Shown: in pieces, positions 12,339-24,339 of the stretch
Layout: every line of letters starts with the position of its first letter
How positions within the stretch are numbered: the stretch's first letter is position 1
Assembly (NCBI GenBank): GCA_015680685.1
Contig: MNCI01023331.1
Span: 241,224 to 305,223, forward strand
Direction: 5' to 3'
From: Gnetum montanum
Taxonomy: Eukaryota; Streptophyta; Gnetopsida; Gnetales; Gnetaceae
Length of the DNA stretch: 64,000 bases
Translations under genes and position numbers: made by a program
Notes under the pieces: model-generated
What the model was told of the DNA's origin: nothing
Databases searched by the model: none
What the model saw: only the letters and a program-made list of their open reading frames with translations

Positions 12339-14015
12339 CAAAAAATGCAAGGTCATTCTCGCTTCACCAGGAAAAGTACTTCACGCAGCGTTACAATAGT
12401 TCTTCAGGAGGAGAACACTCTGAGTTTAGGCCAAATAGTTTGGCAAATTTTCTACTTTGGACATAAATAGGCTCTACGGGTCATCCAACCGGTTCATCCA
12501 AGTAGCTCGCTCGGTTGACAGCTTGCTCAAAAATGGTGTGGAATTGGTAGTAGCATTCTAGATGCACAAAAAATAGTTCAGCAAGTTTTCTAAGGCATGA
12601 AGTTTGCTACACTACACTATGCCCTGCTATGTAGTGTAGAAAACTTCAGAAAACATCTACAAAGTGAAGTGTCATGCTACGCTATGCTACAAAGCATAGA
12701 GTAGCATAGTAACAATCATATAGCCAGTTGCATGATCCAACTTCAAGTCCTTCAAATGTCCCTTTCTATTAGGAAGTGACAGACCGTGTCTACTGCTATG
12801 CTACGCTAAGCTACGTGGCGCAGCAAGGCATAGCAATCCTACAGAAGAGATAGAAGGTAGCTCAAAGAACAAGGCCAGCAAAGTTGCAAGTTCCGCAGTG
12901 CAGGAACCAAGGTTTGCATTTTGGCCACGTTTTTTGCCACTAAGGCCAAATGCTACACTACATAGCATAGCAAGCATGTAGCATATGTAGCGAAAAGTAG
13001 GACAACATGCTACACTATGCCAAGCATACTACGCTAGGATGCACAACGAAGTATGCAGGTGGTTATGCAACATCAATGCACTTCACCTAATTGGACCATT
13101 GGCACATGTCTCCAGATGCTGATGGTGCAGTTACAGCATGGTAGGCTCACAGTTGTAGCATTGTAGACTCATGATCACAATGGTCATGCACATCCAATGG
13201 TTATATTAGCACATGTAGTACTAGTAAGTCCACAAAGTCTTAGGGCACGTGGCATTCAAATCAGTCCTATCGCATGCCCTTAGTCCTATAAATACCCCGA
13301 TAAGCAACATTCAAAAGCCCCAGTTCAACTTTCAAAAAAAAAGAACTCTTTTTGCTTAGGCTCTTTGGCTCACTCTCTCCCTCCCATGATAGTAAAAATT
13401 TTGTTCAGTCCAAAATTTCACCAAGTGTCTTATTTCTCTTCTACTTGGGGAATCAAGTTCTCCTCCTGGCATGTTGCAGCATCCAACATTGTAAGCTTTC
13501 TGTTGGACACTATGAACAGTTAGCATTCCTAGCTAACATTCCATTCTATCCCCCCTTCTACCACCTTGGTAGAATCCACACATTGTCAACGTTAAAGTCT
13601 ACACCAAAGCGCACAACCTACTTGACTCCACACGTCCTGGTTACTCTCAAAATCTCTGCACTTTAGAATGTTATGTAACCGATTGTATCCATCTTGACAG
13701 AGCAAGTTTGTAGCTTTTGAGCGGTGCATTTTCCTAACTAGTTTTACTTTGTTTTCCTACTTATTTCATGAGTTGAATTATTTCCTAATTTATTCACTTT
13801 CAAGAATTATTTCACATTTTTGCCTTCCTTTCCAAATTACATATTGCAAAAGGCTATATAGAGGCCAATTAAGTCCCTGTCTGATCAACAAGACTATTCA
13901 GGGTGCCCTATATTCACACACTCCCATCATAGCCCTCCCATGGATACGAGGTCAAGACTATCATGCCTATCGACCCCTCGATGTTTTCCAGCCACCGACG
14001 TTTTCAGTCGTCACA
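12330..14015 (+). mobile_element. 3' LTR of element X (LTR family I)
   Basis: Runs from TGAAACACCCC to the terminal hairpin 'CGACGTTTTCAGTCG' plus TCACA. TATAAATA lies at 13287-13294, placing U3 at 12330 to about 13310. The length of 1686 bp agrees with the reassembled LTR Z (25837-26523 + 43509-44438). The middle is full of short palindromes of the CTACGCTATGC type. The next base (14016) is in Y pol with no matching target duplication, so the border may be a rearrangement. Confidence 0.85.
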
Positions 14016-15169
14016 CCCTAGAAGGAAATGTAATGACAGCAGTGGCCCTACCCCATCGCGTGGTTGATGCATTTTTGAAGTGCAAAGTGGCTTCGAAATG
14101 CGATGGGATGATGTCGATATTGCTAACAGGCTCATTCGAGAATTTGGGATCTATTGTGGCCTGGTCGTCAATTGGCAAGGCCGTGAGTTAGGTTGCTATG
14201 GCTTGACCCTTTGTCGATGATTGACATACATAGTGTAAATCAAAATCTGTAGTTATTGCTTTCCAATAGGCTATCCTACTACTTTCGTATAGGTTGTTAG
14301 TGATAGACTGAAGTATATTACTTTGGCAAATGATGCTAGTTGTACTATGAAACAGGTAATGCCTCCACTTTTTTAGTGCGAACGCTAAGGCAAGGCAATT
14401 CCTCTCCACTTCGTTGTATTTCACCTCATGCACTATTAGTACATAACTTAAGTAATACACTAGTATCTCAAAACTATCATCTCACTTCTGACAGAGCAGT
14501 GCTACAATAGATGTAATGGAGCATGACTAGTTGTGGTGTCGATGAGCTGATCGATGCTTGGAAGTGGAAAGTTGTTCTTGATCATTGCCTTATTCAAGTC
14601 TCGGAAGTCTATACAAATCCGTATCCCTTCCATTTTCTTCGAAACCACAACAATGTTGGACACCCACTCTGAGTAGTCAACTGTATGGATGAAACTAGCT
14701 TGGTGATTTCATCCCTCATAGCTAGTGCGATTTCTAGCTTAACTTTGCGAGCCTTCTACTAGAATGCCTTCATACATGGGTCTAGGATGATGTTGTGTTG
14801 AATCAACTGCAGATCTAGACCCAACATGTCGCTATATGACCATACAAAGGCATTGATGTTGTCTTGAAAAATATTGGCTATGTTGTTGTGTGTTCATGTG
14901 TCTAGGAGGGAGTTGAGTTTTAATGTTTTTATCTCCCATTTAGTCATGGTTACCAGCATCTCGACGAGAGGATCCTTGGTCACATCCTTGGCCTCTATGT
15001 CTAGGGCTTTGACTAGATGCTCAAGCCCATCTAGAAATGCTTCTAAGGCTGCTATGGTGCTAGCTGTGATCAATGCCCAGTCGATCATGTTGGGGTTCAA
15101 CTGTCTCGCGAGCTTGCCCTGTGGACCTGCTAACGTTAAGGGTGTGGAGAGATCACGATGAATTTCCAT
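14016..15169 (-). pseudogene. pol of element Y with the RT core deleted
   Basis: Minus-strand pol. The start is the conserved ATG at 15169. The N-terminal part (15169-14874) matches C. RT sequence runs to 'NFPLPSIDQL' (about 14550). It then jumps to 'IVALLCQK' and RNase H 1 sequence ('YYLSYVL', 'NEVERNCLALAFALKKWRHYLF', 14460-14188). About 235 residues are therefore missing, including the YxDD box. The second RNase H begins ('ATLHF') and stops at about 14016 against LTR X. Confidence 0.8.
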
Positions 15170-16120
15170 CTCTTGCTCGACCTGCCAACATCAGATAAAA
15201 TCCTGGTTAAGAGGCACCTATTGGTAGATATTGTGTATAACAAAACTTTTCAAAGTAGCGATGAGATGCAACTTGAAAAGTGTGACAATGCAAAGATTAA
15301 AAATTTTCCAGTTTAAGGTCATGGTGGACCGCCAAGGTGTGAGTGTAGAACTGCTAAAGATGTAAAATTGTTGATGGAAAAGTGTGAAGCTAAGAAACCA
15401 TTATATACAAATGCCAAGCTACTAGTTCAGTGTCATTTTAGACTACCAGATTGTAACATGAAAAATTTTAACATGTAAAATTATAGTATGTGAAACAAGA
15501 AATGGCGGGTATTAGAAATACAAAACTATTACGGCAAAAGTACGAACTGCTCAAACTTGCAACATTGCCAATGTGAAGATGTGAAATTGTGAGAAGATGT
15601 GAAACTATCCATGTAAGAGTGTGGAATTGTGGACTACGAGTGCAATAGGTCGAACCTACTAGTTTAGGATCTTTTCAGACTGTTAGAGGTGCAACTACGC
15701 TAGGATTGCTAGTTTAAGGTCTTTTCAGACAAGTCGTGTTACGATCACTGGGATTGCTAGTTTAAGGTCTTTTAGGACCAACAATATATATATATATATA
15801 TATTTGTTTTTAGGAAATAAAACACTTAGCTAACTTGAAATGTGTCAAGGCTTTAATGCTAACAGTACTACGATGTCGTGGCAAGCATGCTACACTATAC
15901 GATGCAATCCACATTAATTGGAGAGAGAGGGTGACAAGTTTCCCCATCTTGCCATCATGATCATAAATAGGGGTTAAACCCTAGTAATTTTTCCATTCTC
16001 CACCATAAGAGCATAGAGCCTACATCAGAGCACAAGGCGATTTTGGAGCACGAAGCAATTATGTTAATGACTAGCAGGGAAAGTTTTTGCAATGAAGAGG
16101 GTAAATCTGCAAGTAGGGCA
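15170..16120. other. Spacer with motif copies, element Y
   Basis: Non-coding stretch between the pol start and the antisense gene. Copies of 'AGTTTAAGGTC...GGACC' or 'AGTTTAAGGTCTTTTCAGAC' lie near 15311, 15420, 15660, 15710 and 15757. A short (TA)n run is at 15785-15803. A weakened TATA box (CATAAATA) is at about 15962, before the ATG at 16121. Confidence 0.6.
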
Positions 16121-17462
16121 ATGTCTCCTAAGACTCATTTGGTGCTTGCAAAGGTCAAGGAGGCAAAGAAGACCTTGGAGCACATGACACAATCATGCAT
16201 TACGGCATGGAGGAGCAGACCATTGACCTAGTAGGTTATGCTTCCTTGCCTTTTTTGTTTTGTATTTTCTGTTATTCTCTACTTTCATTTTGCATCCTAT
16301 TCACTTTGCATTCATCCTTGACTACCTGTATTTTCTATCATCATGTCATTTTGGCCCTTGCATCACTGCCATCGCCATTTTAGTCATGGTAGATGCATAA
16401 ACGTTACGCCATAGATGTATGCAAGGTTGCTTAAACCACCATTGCCATGGTCGTCATAACCATGGGGCTTAGGTAGTAACATAGAACCTTTATGCGGGCT
16501 AGGCCATGTGTGATACAATAGTGCGACACATGTTTTGCTAGGGAATGTTGTTAATTGTGTATTACTACACTAGGCTATTTGCATGTTCTTTCTAGGTTTT
16601 CACGCTCTTGCTATGCTATGTGCAGGAAGGGGGTTATGCTATAGTATATGCATGGATTACTAGGGGTTGCTATGTTGCACGTGTATTGCACTTAGATATG
16701 ATGCTAACACTTGCAAATTGTGTTGTGCAGGGTAGGGTTAAGGCCCAGGCTAATTTTTTGGAAGTTAGAGGGGTCCTGTGTCATGTGAGAAGACTTGTGG
16801 CTAATGCTCCTCCTGCCCATATACGTATGGGAGAGTGAGGGGTCTAGTTTAGGCTAGGGGCATAGGACTTCCTATGATTCCTCTTTGACCATTTCAATGT
16901 GATAGTTTGGTCCTTCTTAGAGGAGGGGGAGGCGGTTGGTATAACAAAAGCCATTTTACTTGGGGCAAGCCGAGGCATTTTGAGGTTTTTGACTAATGAG
17001 GCAATCACAGGTGCGAAGGGGGAAGGATCCAGTTAGTGCCCAACAGGGTTAAGGTGCTTGGCCTGGATCTGGGAGAAGATCGAGTATAACTACTACCATC
17101 GTTTCAATACATTATTCCTTGCATGTTTTATGATGATGTTCTTCCAGAACCCTCAAGGAACTATATACTTTGCCAATGGGTGAGCTTTGAAACCTTGTTC
17201 TACTATGTATGTGCGACGTTAACCATAGTGGTCTAATGCTAACTCTATGCATTTTCTACCAGTTCTTCCTCAACGATGATGGTGTCCATGACCTATTGAA
17301 TCTGTTGGCCACTGCATAGCTAGCCCTACAAGAGTTCTCTTCTGCTAAGAACCCATGGATGGGTGTGTTCTATCAATGTGGGGGTGAATACAACACCTAC
17401 CCAGATGTGTATTCCCCACTCTATAATCAATGCAAGGGGAAGGGCTGGTTGGATGAGGAGTG

Positions 17463-18644
17463 TGTAATGACAGAAAACATTAGTTGCTGGAAACACCGAG
17501 GAAATTTCCGTGTACATAGTTTTAACCCCAGATCCATGTGAGGGCCGTGCTGGAGAAATGAATCTGAGGTGCCCTGAACAATCTTGTTGATCAGATAGGA
17601 TCTTACTTAATTAGTAAACTTGTCAACGATTGTATGATAAGGCGACGATCTAATGCAAAAATATATTGTCTATTTATAGGAAAAGCAAGATCTATTACCA
17701 GATCAAACTTTGAAGATAATGAATGCGATATGAATTATGCAAAACAATCATAAAATTTTCTGTAAACAAGGCAAAATGAATTGGAACTGAAAAATATGCA
17801 CGATCCTGAGATCTGGGATCTACCTTATAAATAAAAGATGGAGAATGCAATGGGGTTTACAAAGTAGACTTCGGTTTGGATCAAGCATCTGCCACCAATA
17901 AGAAGCTACTTAGAGATTAAACAAGCAAAAGGCCAATCTACCTTGTTCACTAGCCAAATATGGGCACAAGGGAGTCAGGCTCGAAGCAAAGTGCTTGCTA
18001 GCTTGGAATCTCTAGTCAAAAGCTTCTCTCTATTCCTATCTATGTTCATCTATTGCCAATGTCTTGCTCAGCTCTGCTAGGATTGCTAAACTTGCCAATC
18101 TACTAACTTTTCAACCTGTCAACTTTTGCCAACCTTCTTGCCCACTTTTTTTCAACCCCTTGAGCATCGTTTTCCAGGGTATTTATAAGATTAGTATTAG
18201 GAGAAGAACGTGATTTGGATGACGCGTGTCTCAGACCCACAAAATATTGTTAACTTGATGCACAATAGTTGAAGCTTGCCACATTACGTTGCACTACGCT
18301 CCGAAGCGTAGCGTAGCGTAATCTTCCCTTATCTTTTAGTGCTAAAAACTATCTTATGGTTATGCTACACTATGTCATATTACGTTGCATTGTGCCACAT
18401 TACACTGCATAGCATAATTCAGCATAACATAATGAACCTTCAAAATTTGAAGTGTTGTCGATGTGCATCCTTTATTTTTGTTCAATCTTTTTGGGGACTA
18501 TTATGCTAAACTATGTAATGTAGTGTAACAGGCCCTTAGCCAAAAGAAATAAAACTTGCTGATATGCACAACATATTGTGAATCCTTGCCTAAATCTCTG
18601 GATTTGACTAAACCCTTTCAATCTTGCGATTTCATGGTGTTTCA
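17463..18644 (-). mobile_element. Solo LTR S (LTR family II)
   Basis: Starts TGTAATGACAGAAAACATT and ends GGTGTTTCA. It is a diverged relative of the LTRs of element C over its full length (compare 42131-42330). The 5-bp duplication GAGTG is exact at 17458-17462 and 18645-18649. No internal region remains, so it is a solo LTR left by recombination. It interrupts exon 3 of the Y antisense gene. Confidence 0.85.
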
Positions 18645-19416
18645 GAGTGGACAAAACCCTTAAACCAGTCATGGTTGAACAAGTTATGGTTGAACTCCCA
18701 CAGTTCCCACTTCCATACCAACATGGTAGGTTGATTGGTAAGTGTCACATCTTTAAATGTCTTTACAATTTGTGAATTCCATGAATATTTACACTAAATG
18801 CTTTGTGAAACTATTGCAGGGGCGAGAAAGCCTCAGGAGGTGACAATGGTAACCACCGAGACACAAGGGATGCATGTCTACTTCAAGTATGGGGAAGTAG
18901 AGAAGAGTCAATGTTGGCTGAACAGTAGGGCCTTGGACTCCCTGGTCAAGAACATCAAAGATGTGAGGCTTATGGATCTATTCTTGACCCCGAATCTGAA
19001 TGTTCCTTCAACTGAGATGCTCACCTTGGTTGAATCCTTTTCTGACAAAGTGAGCCACTTTCGCTTGCACATGCATTGCATGTGGGTGATCATTGACATC
19101 AATGACTAGTTGTTCATGGATTTGTTTGATGTCCCTACTGAAGGCATTCTGATAGGGTCCAAATCCAAGACAGAGTTGACCCTTTAGAAGAAGTACTTCC
19201 AAGAGTGACTAGGGCTTACCAAGGAGTGCAAGGGGCTCCCTATGGAGAAGCTCAAAGAAGGACCCACCAAGGAGTTTTACCTCATCTTCCATGCTCATGC
19301 ATTCCCCCAGCTACTTACCCAGGGGAAGGTCCTTGGGCTTGATCAGGCCTGGGTAATGCATGAGGTCATGGAGGAGGGGATCCATTACAACTTTTCTGAG
19401 TCTCTATGTATAGGCT

Positions 19417-21554
19417 TGAAACACCACAAAAAATTTTGGCTAACACTTGTAGACAGAAATTAAGCTAAGTCATGTTGGTCCTCAGCATGACCAAGCTTGA
19501 AAGCCTAAAAAATAGCATCAAAAGAAGTCAAAGCAAGTAAGTAAAAGTTCCTTGGGACCCACAAAAGACTACGATGACATCTGGCATCAAACTTGGCAAA
19601 TCTTGAGCTCCAAATACTTGGTTTTCACTAAGTATGCATCTTGTACGCTGGCCTCCACATGCCCAGCGTAAGGCCCAGCGTACAGCAACTTTCAGGGCTC
19701 AAAAACTCATTAAAGCATGCCAGAATCAAGTGTTTGGACCCCCTAGGACCTTCCAAAATGTTCCTATTAGGTCTTAGGCTCTTGAAAATTGAATTTTTGG
19801 CTCCAAATGATGGTCTTCCATTCCTGTACGCCCAGTGTATAAGCCGGGGTGCAGCCAGCGTAGATAGACTTTTGGGCCCTAGAAATGAGTCAAAATGTGC
19901 CAAAATTGAGTGTCTAGACGTGCTAGGACCTTCCCCAAGGTTCCCAATAGGTCTTACACTCTTGAAACTTGAATTTTGGGCTCCAAATGATGGTCTTCCA
20001 TTCCTGTACGCCCAACGTATACGTCGGGGTGCAGCCCACGTAGATAGACTTTCAGGCCCTAGAAATGAGTCAAAACATGCCAAAATTGAGCGTCCAGACC
20101 CCCCAGAACCTTTCCCAAGGTTCCCAATAGGTCTTAGGCACTTGAAAATCAAATTTTGGGCTCCAACTGATGGTCTTCCATTCCTGTATTCCTGGCGTAT
20201 ATGTCGGGGTGTAGCCAGTGTAGACAGACTTTCGGGCCTCAGAAATGAGTCAAAACATGCCATAATCAAGCATGAAAACCCCCCAAAACCTTCCATAAGG
20301 TTCCCAGTAGGTCTCAAGCACTTGAAAATTGAATTTTGGGCTCCAAATGATGGTCTTCCATTCCTGTACGCCCAGCGTATATGCCGAGGTGCAACCAGCG
20401 TAGATAGACTTTTGGGCCCCAGAAATGAGTCAAAACGTGCCAGAATCAAGCATCCAGACCCCCAAAAACCTTCCACAACGTTCCTAGTAGGTCTCAGGCA
20501 CTTGAAAATTGAATTTTGGGCTCCAAATGATGGTCTTCCATTCCTATATGCCCGGCGTATACGCCGGGGTGCAGCCAGTGTAGACAGACTTTCAGGCCCT
20601 AGAAATGAGTCAAAATGTGCTAGAATCAAGCGTCCAGACCCCCCAGAACCTTCCCCAGGGTTCCCAGTAGCTCTTAGGCATCCAAAAATCAATTTTTGAC
20701 CTTAAAATGAAGCATTTTCATGTGTATACGCTGGGTACATTTTTGGCTTACGCTGGCATCCTGTACACTTACGCTGGCATCCTGTACGCTCAGCACATCA
20801 GGCGTATACGCCCAGCGTATACACCCTACACTCCCAGTGTATACGCCCTACGTATATGCGCAGAGCATTTATGCCCACCAGATATAGCGTATACACCCAG
20901 CGTATATGCCCAACGGATGTAACATACTGTACATCTGTAAATTTCATTCTTTTGCACCCGGTCAACGCACCACGTGTCACCCAACCTGAACCTAATGTCA
21001 AAACCTATATAAAATCCCAAAGTTTCCACAGCACCAAAGGGGGATCAGAAATTTTTTAAACAAATTTGGAGAAAGGAAAAGGAGACAAAACCAGACATGC
21101 TGGGCATACATCCTGCACACTGTGCCTGCAGAAATTCCCAGCAGTTGCCATCACAATTCTCATCCATCGGGGCTAAATAGTTGCCTTGTGATCAATCCAC
21201 AACTACATTTGGACCGGTGCACTCTGTAATCAATTTTCAATACAAAAAAGTTTACATTTTTCACAGATTTATTGCAGTTTTCTTTGTTTCTTAGTTTACG
21301 TTTATATGCTCGTTTACATTATCATGCTTGTTTACGGTTTACATTTAATGTGCATTGTTTACGTATAACCCAATGTGTTGTAGCGGCAAACGTTGGGGAA
21401 GTCCTTGTTTGATCCGTGTGCGGACCATCCAAGGCACTCTGCCTTTGTCTGTTCCAGCTTGCCCTCAAGCAGAGGCAGGGTCGACTATTCTTGTCTATGG
21501 ATCTTTCGGTGCTCGTAACGTTCCAGCCTTGCACCGACGATTTTGGACAGCACA
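19417..21554 (+). mobile_element. Solo LTR T (LTR family III)
   Basis: Begins TGAAACACCACAAAAAATT, as does LTR U at 58882, and ends CAGCACA. An exact 5-bp duplication AGGCT flanks it (19412-19416 and 21555-21559). TATATAAAA is at 21006-21014. At 2138 bp it is longer than LTR U (1452 bp) because it holds more copies of a 180-bp repeat. It interrupts exon 4 of the Y antisense gene, whose reading continues cleanly on both sides. Confidence 0.9.
19740..20700 (+). repeat. 180-bp tandem repeat within LTR T
   Basis: The string TGGTCTTCCATTCCT recurs at 19811, 19991, 20171, 20351 and 20531, an exact 180-bp step without indels. Each unit contains CGTATACGCC-type palindromes and 'CCAGACCCCC'. Because 180 is divisible by three, both strands stay open for more than 350 codons. 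This is a by-product of the period. LTR U carries two to three units at ~182 bp. Confidence 0.9.
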
Positions 21555-23974
21555 AGGCTTGCAGACTGAGATCTTGGGGCACTGTATGAAACTGAAGTCC
21601 CGTTCCAACATCCACTACACCTTTTATATAGGTTTCCTTAAGTGCTTTGTGGAGTTCCTGGTGGTTTAGGAGCGAGAAAACTAGGTCTTTTGGAATCGTG
21701 ACTAGATTTTTAGACCATGGATTCACAGGTCTTTTGGACCATCCCAGTCAAGGATCCCCTAGAAATAGTTGGGGAGTCATTTTCCAGTAATGACTAAGGA
21801 TTAGGTGGCCTACAACATTCGTAGCCCCCCACCGTGGATGGTAACGTATCTAAGGGTGAACATTTCATAGCCAAAACTATTGCCAACACATTGTGGAAGA
21901 AGAGGCCTTCCCCAGCCCTTTGCATGGAGGAGGAGGAGGGGTGAAGACTGCAACTTAAACTATAGAGGATGTGACCTCCTATTGGTAAGTGCTTTCGTTC
22001 AGTGCTTACTTTTGCTATTGTCTGCTACGCCATGCTACGCTAGATTGCATAGCGTAGTGTAGCATCTACCTTAGGCTACTTGCTTTGAGCTAATGCAAAT
22101 GTGTCTAACTATCAAAAGAAAGAAAAGAAGATGAAGCAGGCAACAAAGAGGTATCAGCCCCTAAGATAGGGGTGATGAATAAAGACACGGGAGCCCCAAT
22201 CCCAGAGAGGAGGACCCCAATCAATAAGAAGAGAGCTCTTGCGGCTAAGGTAGGGGCTCTCGTCATTACGGAGAATCCCCCTGCTAAGGAGTCTCCCTTG
22301 AATAAAAAAGATGCTGGTCTCAAATGAAAAGCACCAGTACATGAAGAGGAAGTCTGTAGGGACCCAACAGGAACCTTTGGTCAGGCCACCGCCATCATCT
22401 TGCATCAGCAAGAAGAGAGACCACCATCAGACGTTGGTGACTTTTGACAATATGTCTACCTCTTCATAGTCCATTTTGGTCATTGCTAATGTGTTTGGTT
22501 ATGCATCAGGTGCTACTGCTAATTCCATAGGACCTTCTCCAATTCGCACAAAATCATCAATTGAAACCCCCGACAAGTTCATGTATATGCAGGGGATTGT
22601 TGATGACATGATTCGCTGCCTTCAGCAAGTGGACCTGGAAGCTAATAAGTAGTAGTGTTGTTTGCTCTCACATTGTCATGCTAGAATTTCTTGTGTTTGC
22701 TACTTATCCTATACTAACATGATTGGTATGTTCTTTGTGTCATGGTAGCCTCTCAACTTAAGTGGGATCCAACATGACCTTTGAAAGTCAATACCATGTC
22801 CACATTCCCACAAGATGCGACTGAGATATTTTGTCATGCATACGACGAGGTTTGCAAATGTGCTTTACACTCGATGTGCTCCCTATGGGAGTACAAATGT
22901 ACCAATGAGAACTTGTGTAAATGGGTCTAGAAGGCTAAGAAATGAGAGGCTGACTTGAGGATCGAGGTGGAGGACCTCAAGTGGAGGAACGAGTTCCTCA
23001 TGGCCCAAGAAACTAACAATGAGGACTGGCATATAGCTGTGGTAGACCGCACCAGGTTTTAGACAGTTGCATGCCAAAATGTCAAGATTACTCGCAAACT
23101 GATAGAGCAGCACATGCAGATGGACCTGCTAGACTAGAAGTGTCAGGACCTAAAAGACATCAACACCAGGGTTTACGCATGGGAGCAGGCCCAAAGAAAC
23201 CATAAGCATGTGTATAAACTGGAAAATGTCAACCATCGTAAGTTATATGAAGGTGTTTCTATGGAGGCATTTACGTACAAAGTATTCATAAATTTTATTA
23301 ATGCTTCTAAGGCCTATGCTAGGTTTAAAGAGTATCTCAAGGTTAAAAAATCACCCGACTGGAAGGTGGCCCTTTCCACAGGAGAGACCGTGGCCGTCTC
23401 CTTTTCTTTGGGGCTATCCATGTGGACACCCACTGAGAGGGAGAGAGCTGCTATAGCAGATACTGCACTAGATAGAAGATGTTGGGTAGATATCATAGAG
23501 AGGAGGTATGGCATCACCTCGAGCTCGTTCTAGACCAGATACCCTTCGAGATGGATGCGGGACCTTCTTAGATTAGTCGCGTTCCACTGTGTTAGTGTCT
23601 ATGCTTGGTTGTAGTTTGCGTTTGTTGCCCTAACTGACCACTTTACCCTTGTGATGTAGGCCCCATGTGGTGGTGCAGCACCTATAGAGGGAGGTAGTGA
23701 AGAGCCGATGAGGGGCCAAGCAGAGGAAGGCAATGCAAATGGAGACAATGCAGGAATGAATGACAGAGATGATGCAATAGAAACGATCCATGATAGCATG
23801 GGATTTTTTTCAAAATTTAAAATTTTGGATTTTTTTTTGTAATTTTAAAATATTTGTGTAATGAATTTTTCACACACTATTTGAAAGATAATGGTTTTGA
23901 ATAAAGTAAGAGGATTTTAAGCTAACTTTTGTATTGCATACGTGTGTTTTTGTGTAGAATGTTCATGCTTTCAT

Positions 23975-24270
23975 GTGCTAGTTTTAGGCCATCCCAGGCT
24001 AGTGCTAGTTTTGGGCCATTTTGAGCCATTACATAATATGTAGAAGGAATGATGTGTCAACGACTTGAACAATGGCTAACTGGTAGCTTATGCTAATTTT
24101 AGGCCGTTTTGGGCCATTGCTAGTTTTAGGCCATTTTGGGACATAGCATAGATGGATATTGCTAGTTTTAGGCCATTTCAAACCATTGCACATTGTTAGC
24201 TTTAGGCTATTTCGGGCCATAGCATGAATGCACATTGCTAGTTTTAGGCCATTTTGGGCCATAGCGTAGA
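23975..24270 (+). repeat. AGTTTTAGGCC motif block, element Y
   Basis: About seven copies of 'CTAGTTTTAGGCCATTT' followed by GGGCCAT occur between 23977 and 24262. They lie between the end of the antisense gene and the protease C-terminus, as in A, C and V. Confidence 0.75.
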
Positions 24271-24339
24271 AGCATGTGAGCCGTGTGTAGGTAGGAAGTA
24301 GTGGGGTTTCTACACCAGGTGAATTTACTTCTTGACCCA

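Larger units (their letters stand above)
16121..23810 (+). pseudogene. Antisense accessory gene, decayed copy Y, split by two solo LTRs
   Basis: Same gene as 33461-37551. Exon 1 starts at 16121 (MSPKTHLVLAKVKE). The HAD-like exon (about 16735-17180) is badly eroded. Exon 3 is cut by solo LTR S at 17463 and resumes at 18645 ('VELPQFPLPY'). Exon 4 starts about 18822 ('LMDLFLTPN', 'LFMDLFDVPTEG'), is cut by solo LTR T at 19417, and resumes at 21560 ('FYIGFLKCFVEFLVV'). An acidic exon (22110-22435), the coiled-coil exon (22749-23535; 'HKHVYKLENVNHRK' matches 'HKHVYKRERQAYQR' in C) and an acidic last exon from about 23660 follow. Many stops are present. Confidence 0.8.

Noticed and set aside
19628-20699. 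Two ~350-codon open frames on opposite strands
   Set aside because: They follow from a 180-bp tandem repeat inside a solo LTR. Both strands are open because the period is a multiple of three, and nothing resembles a protein family.
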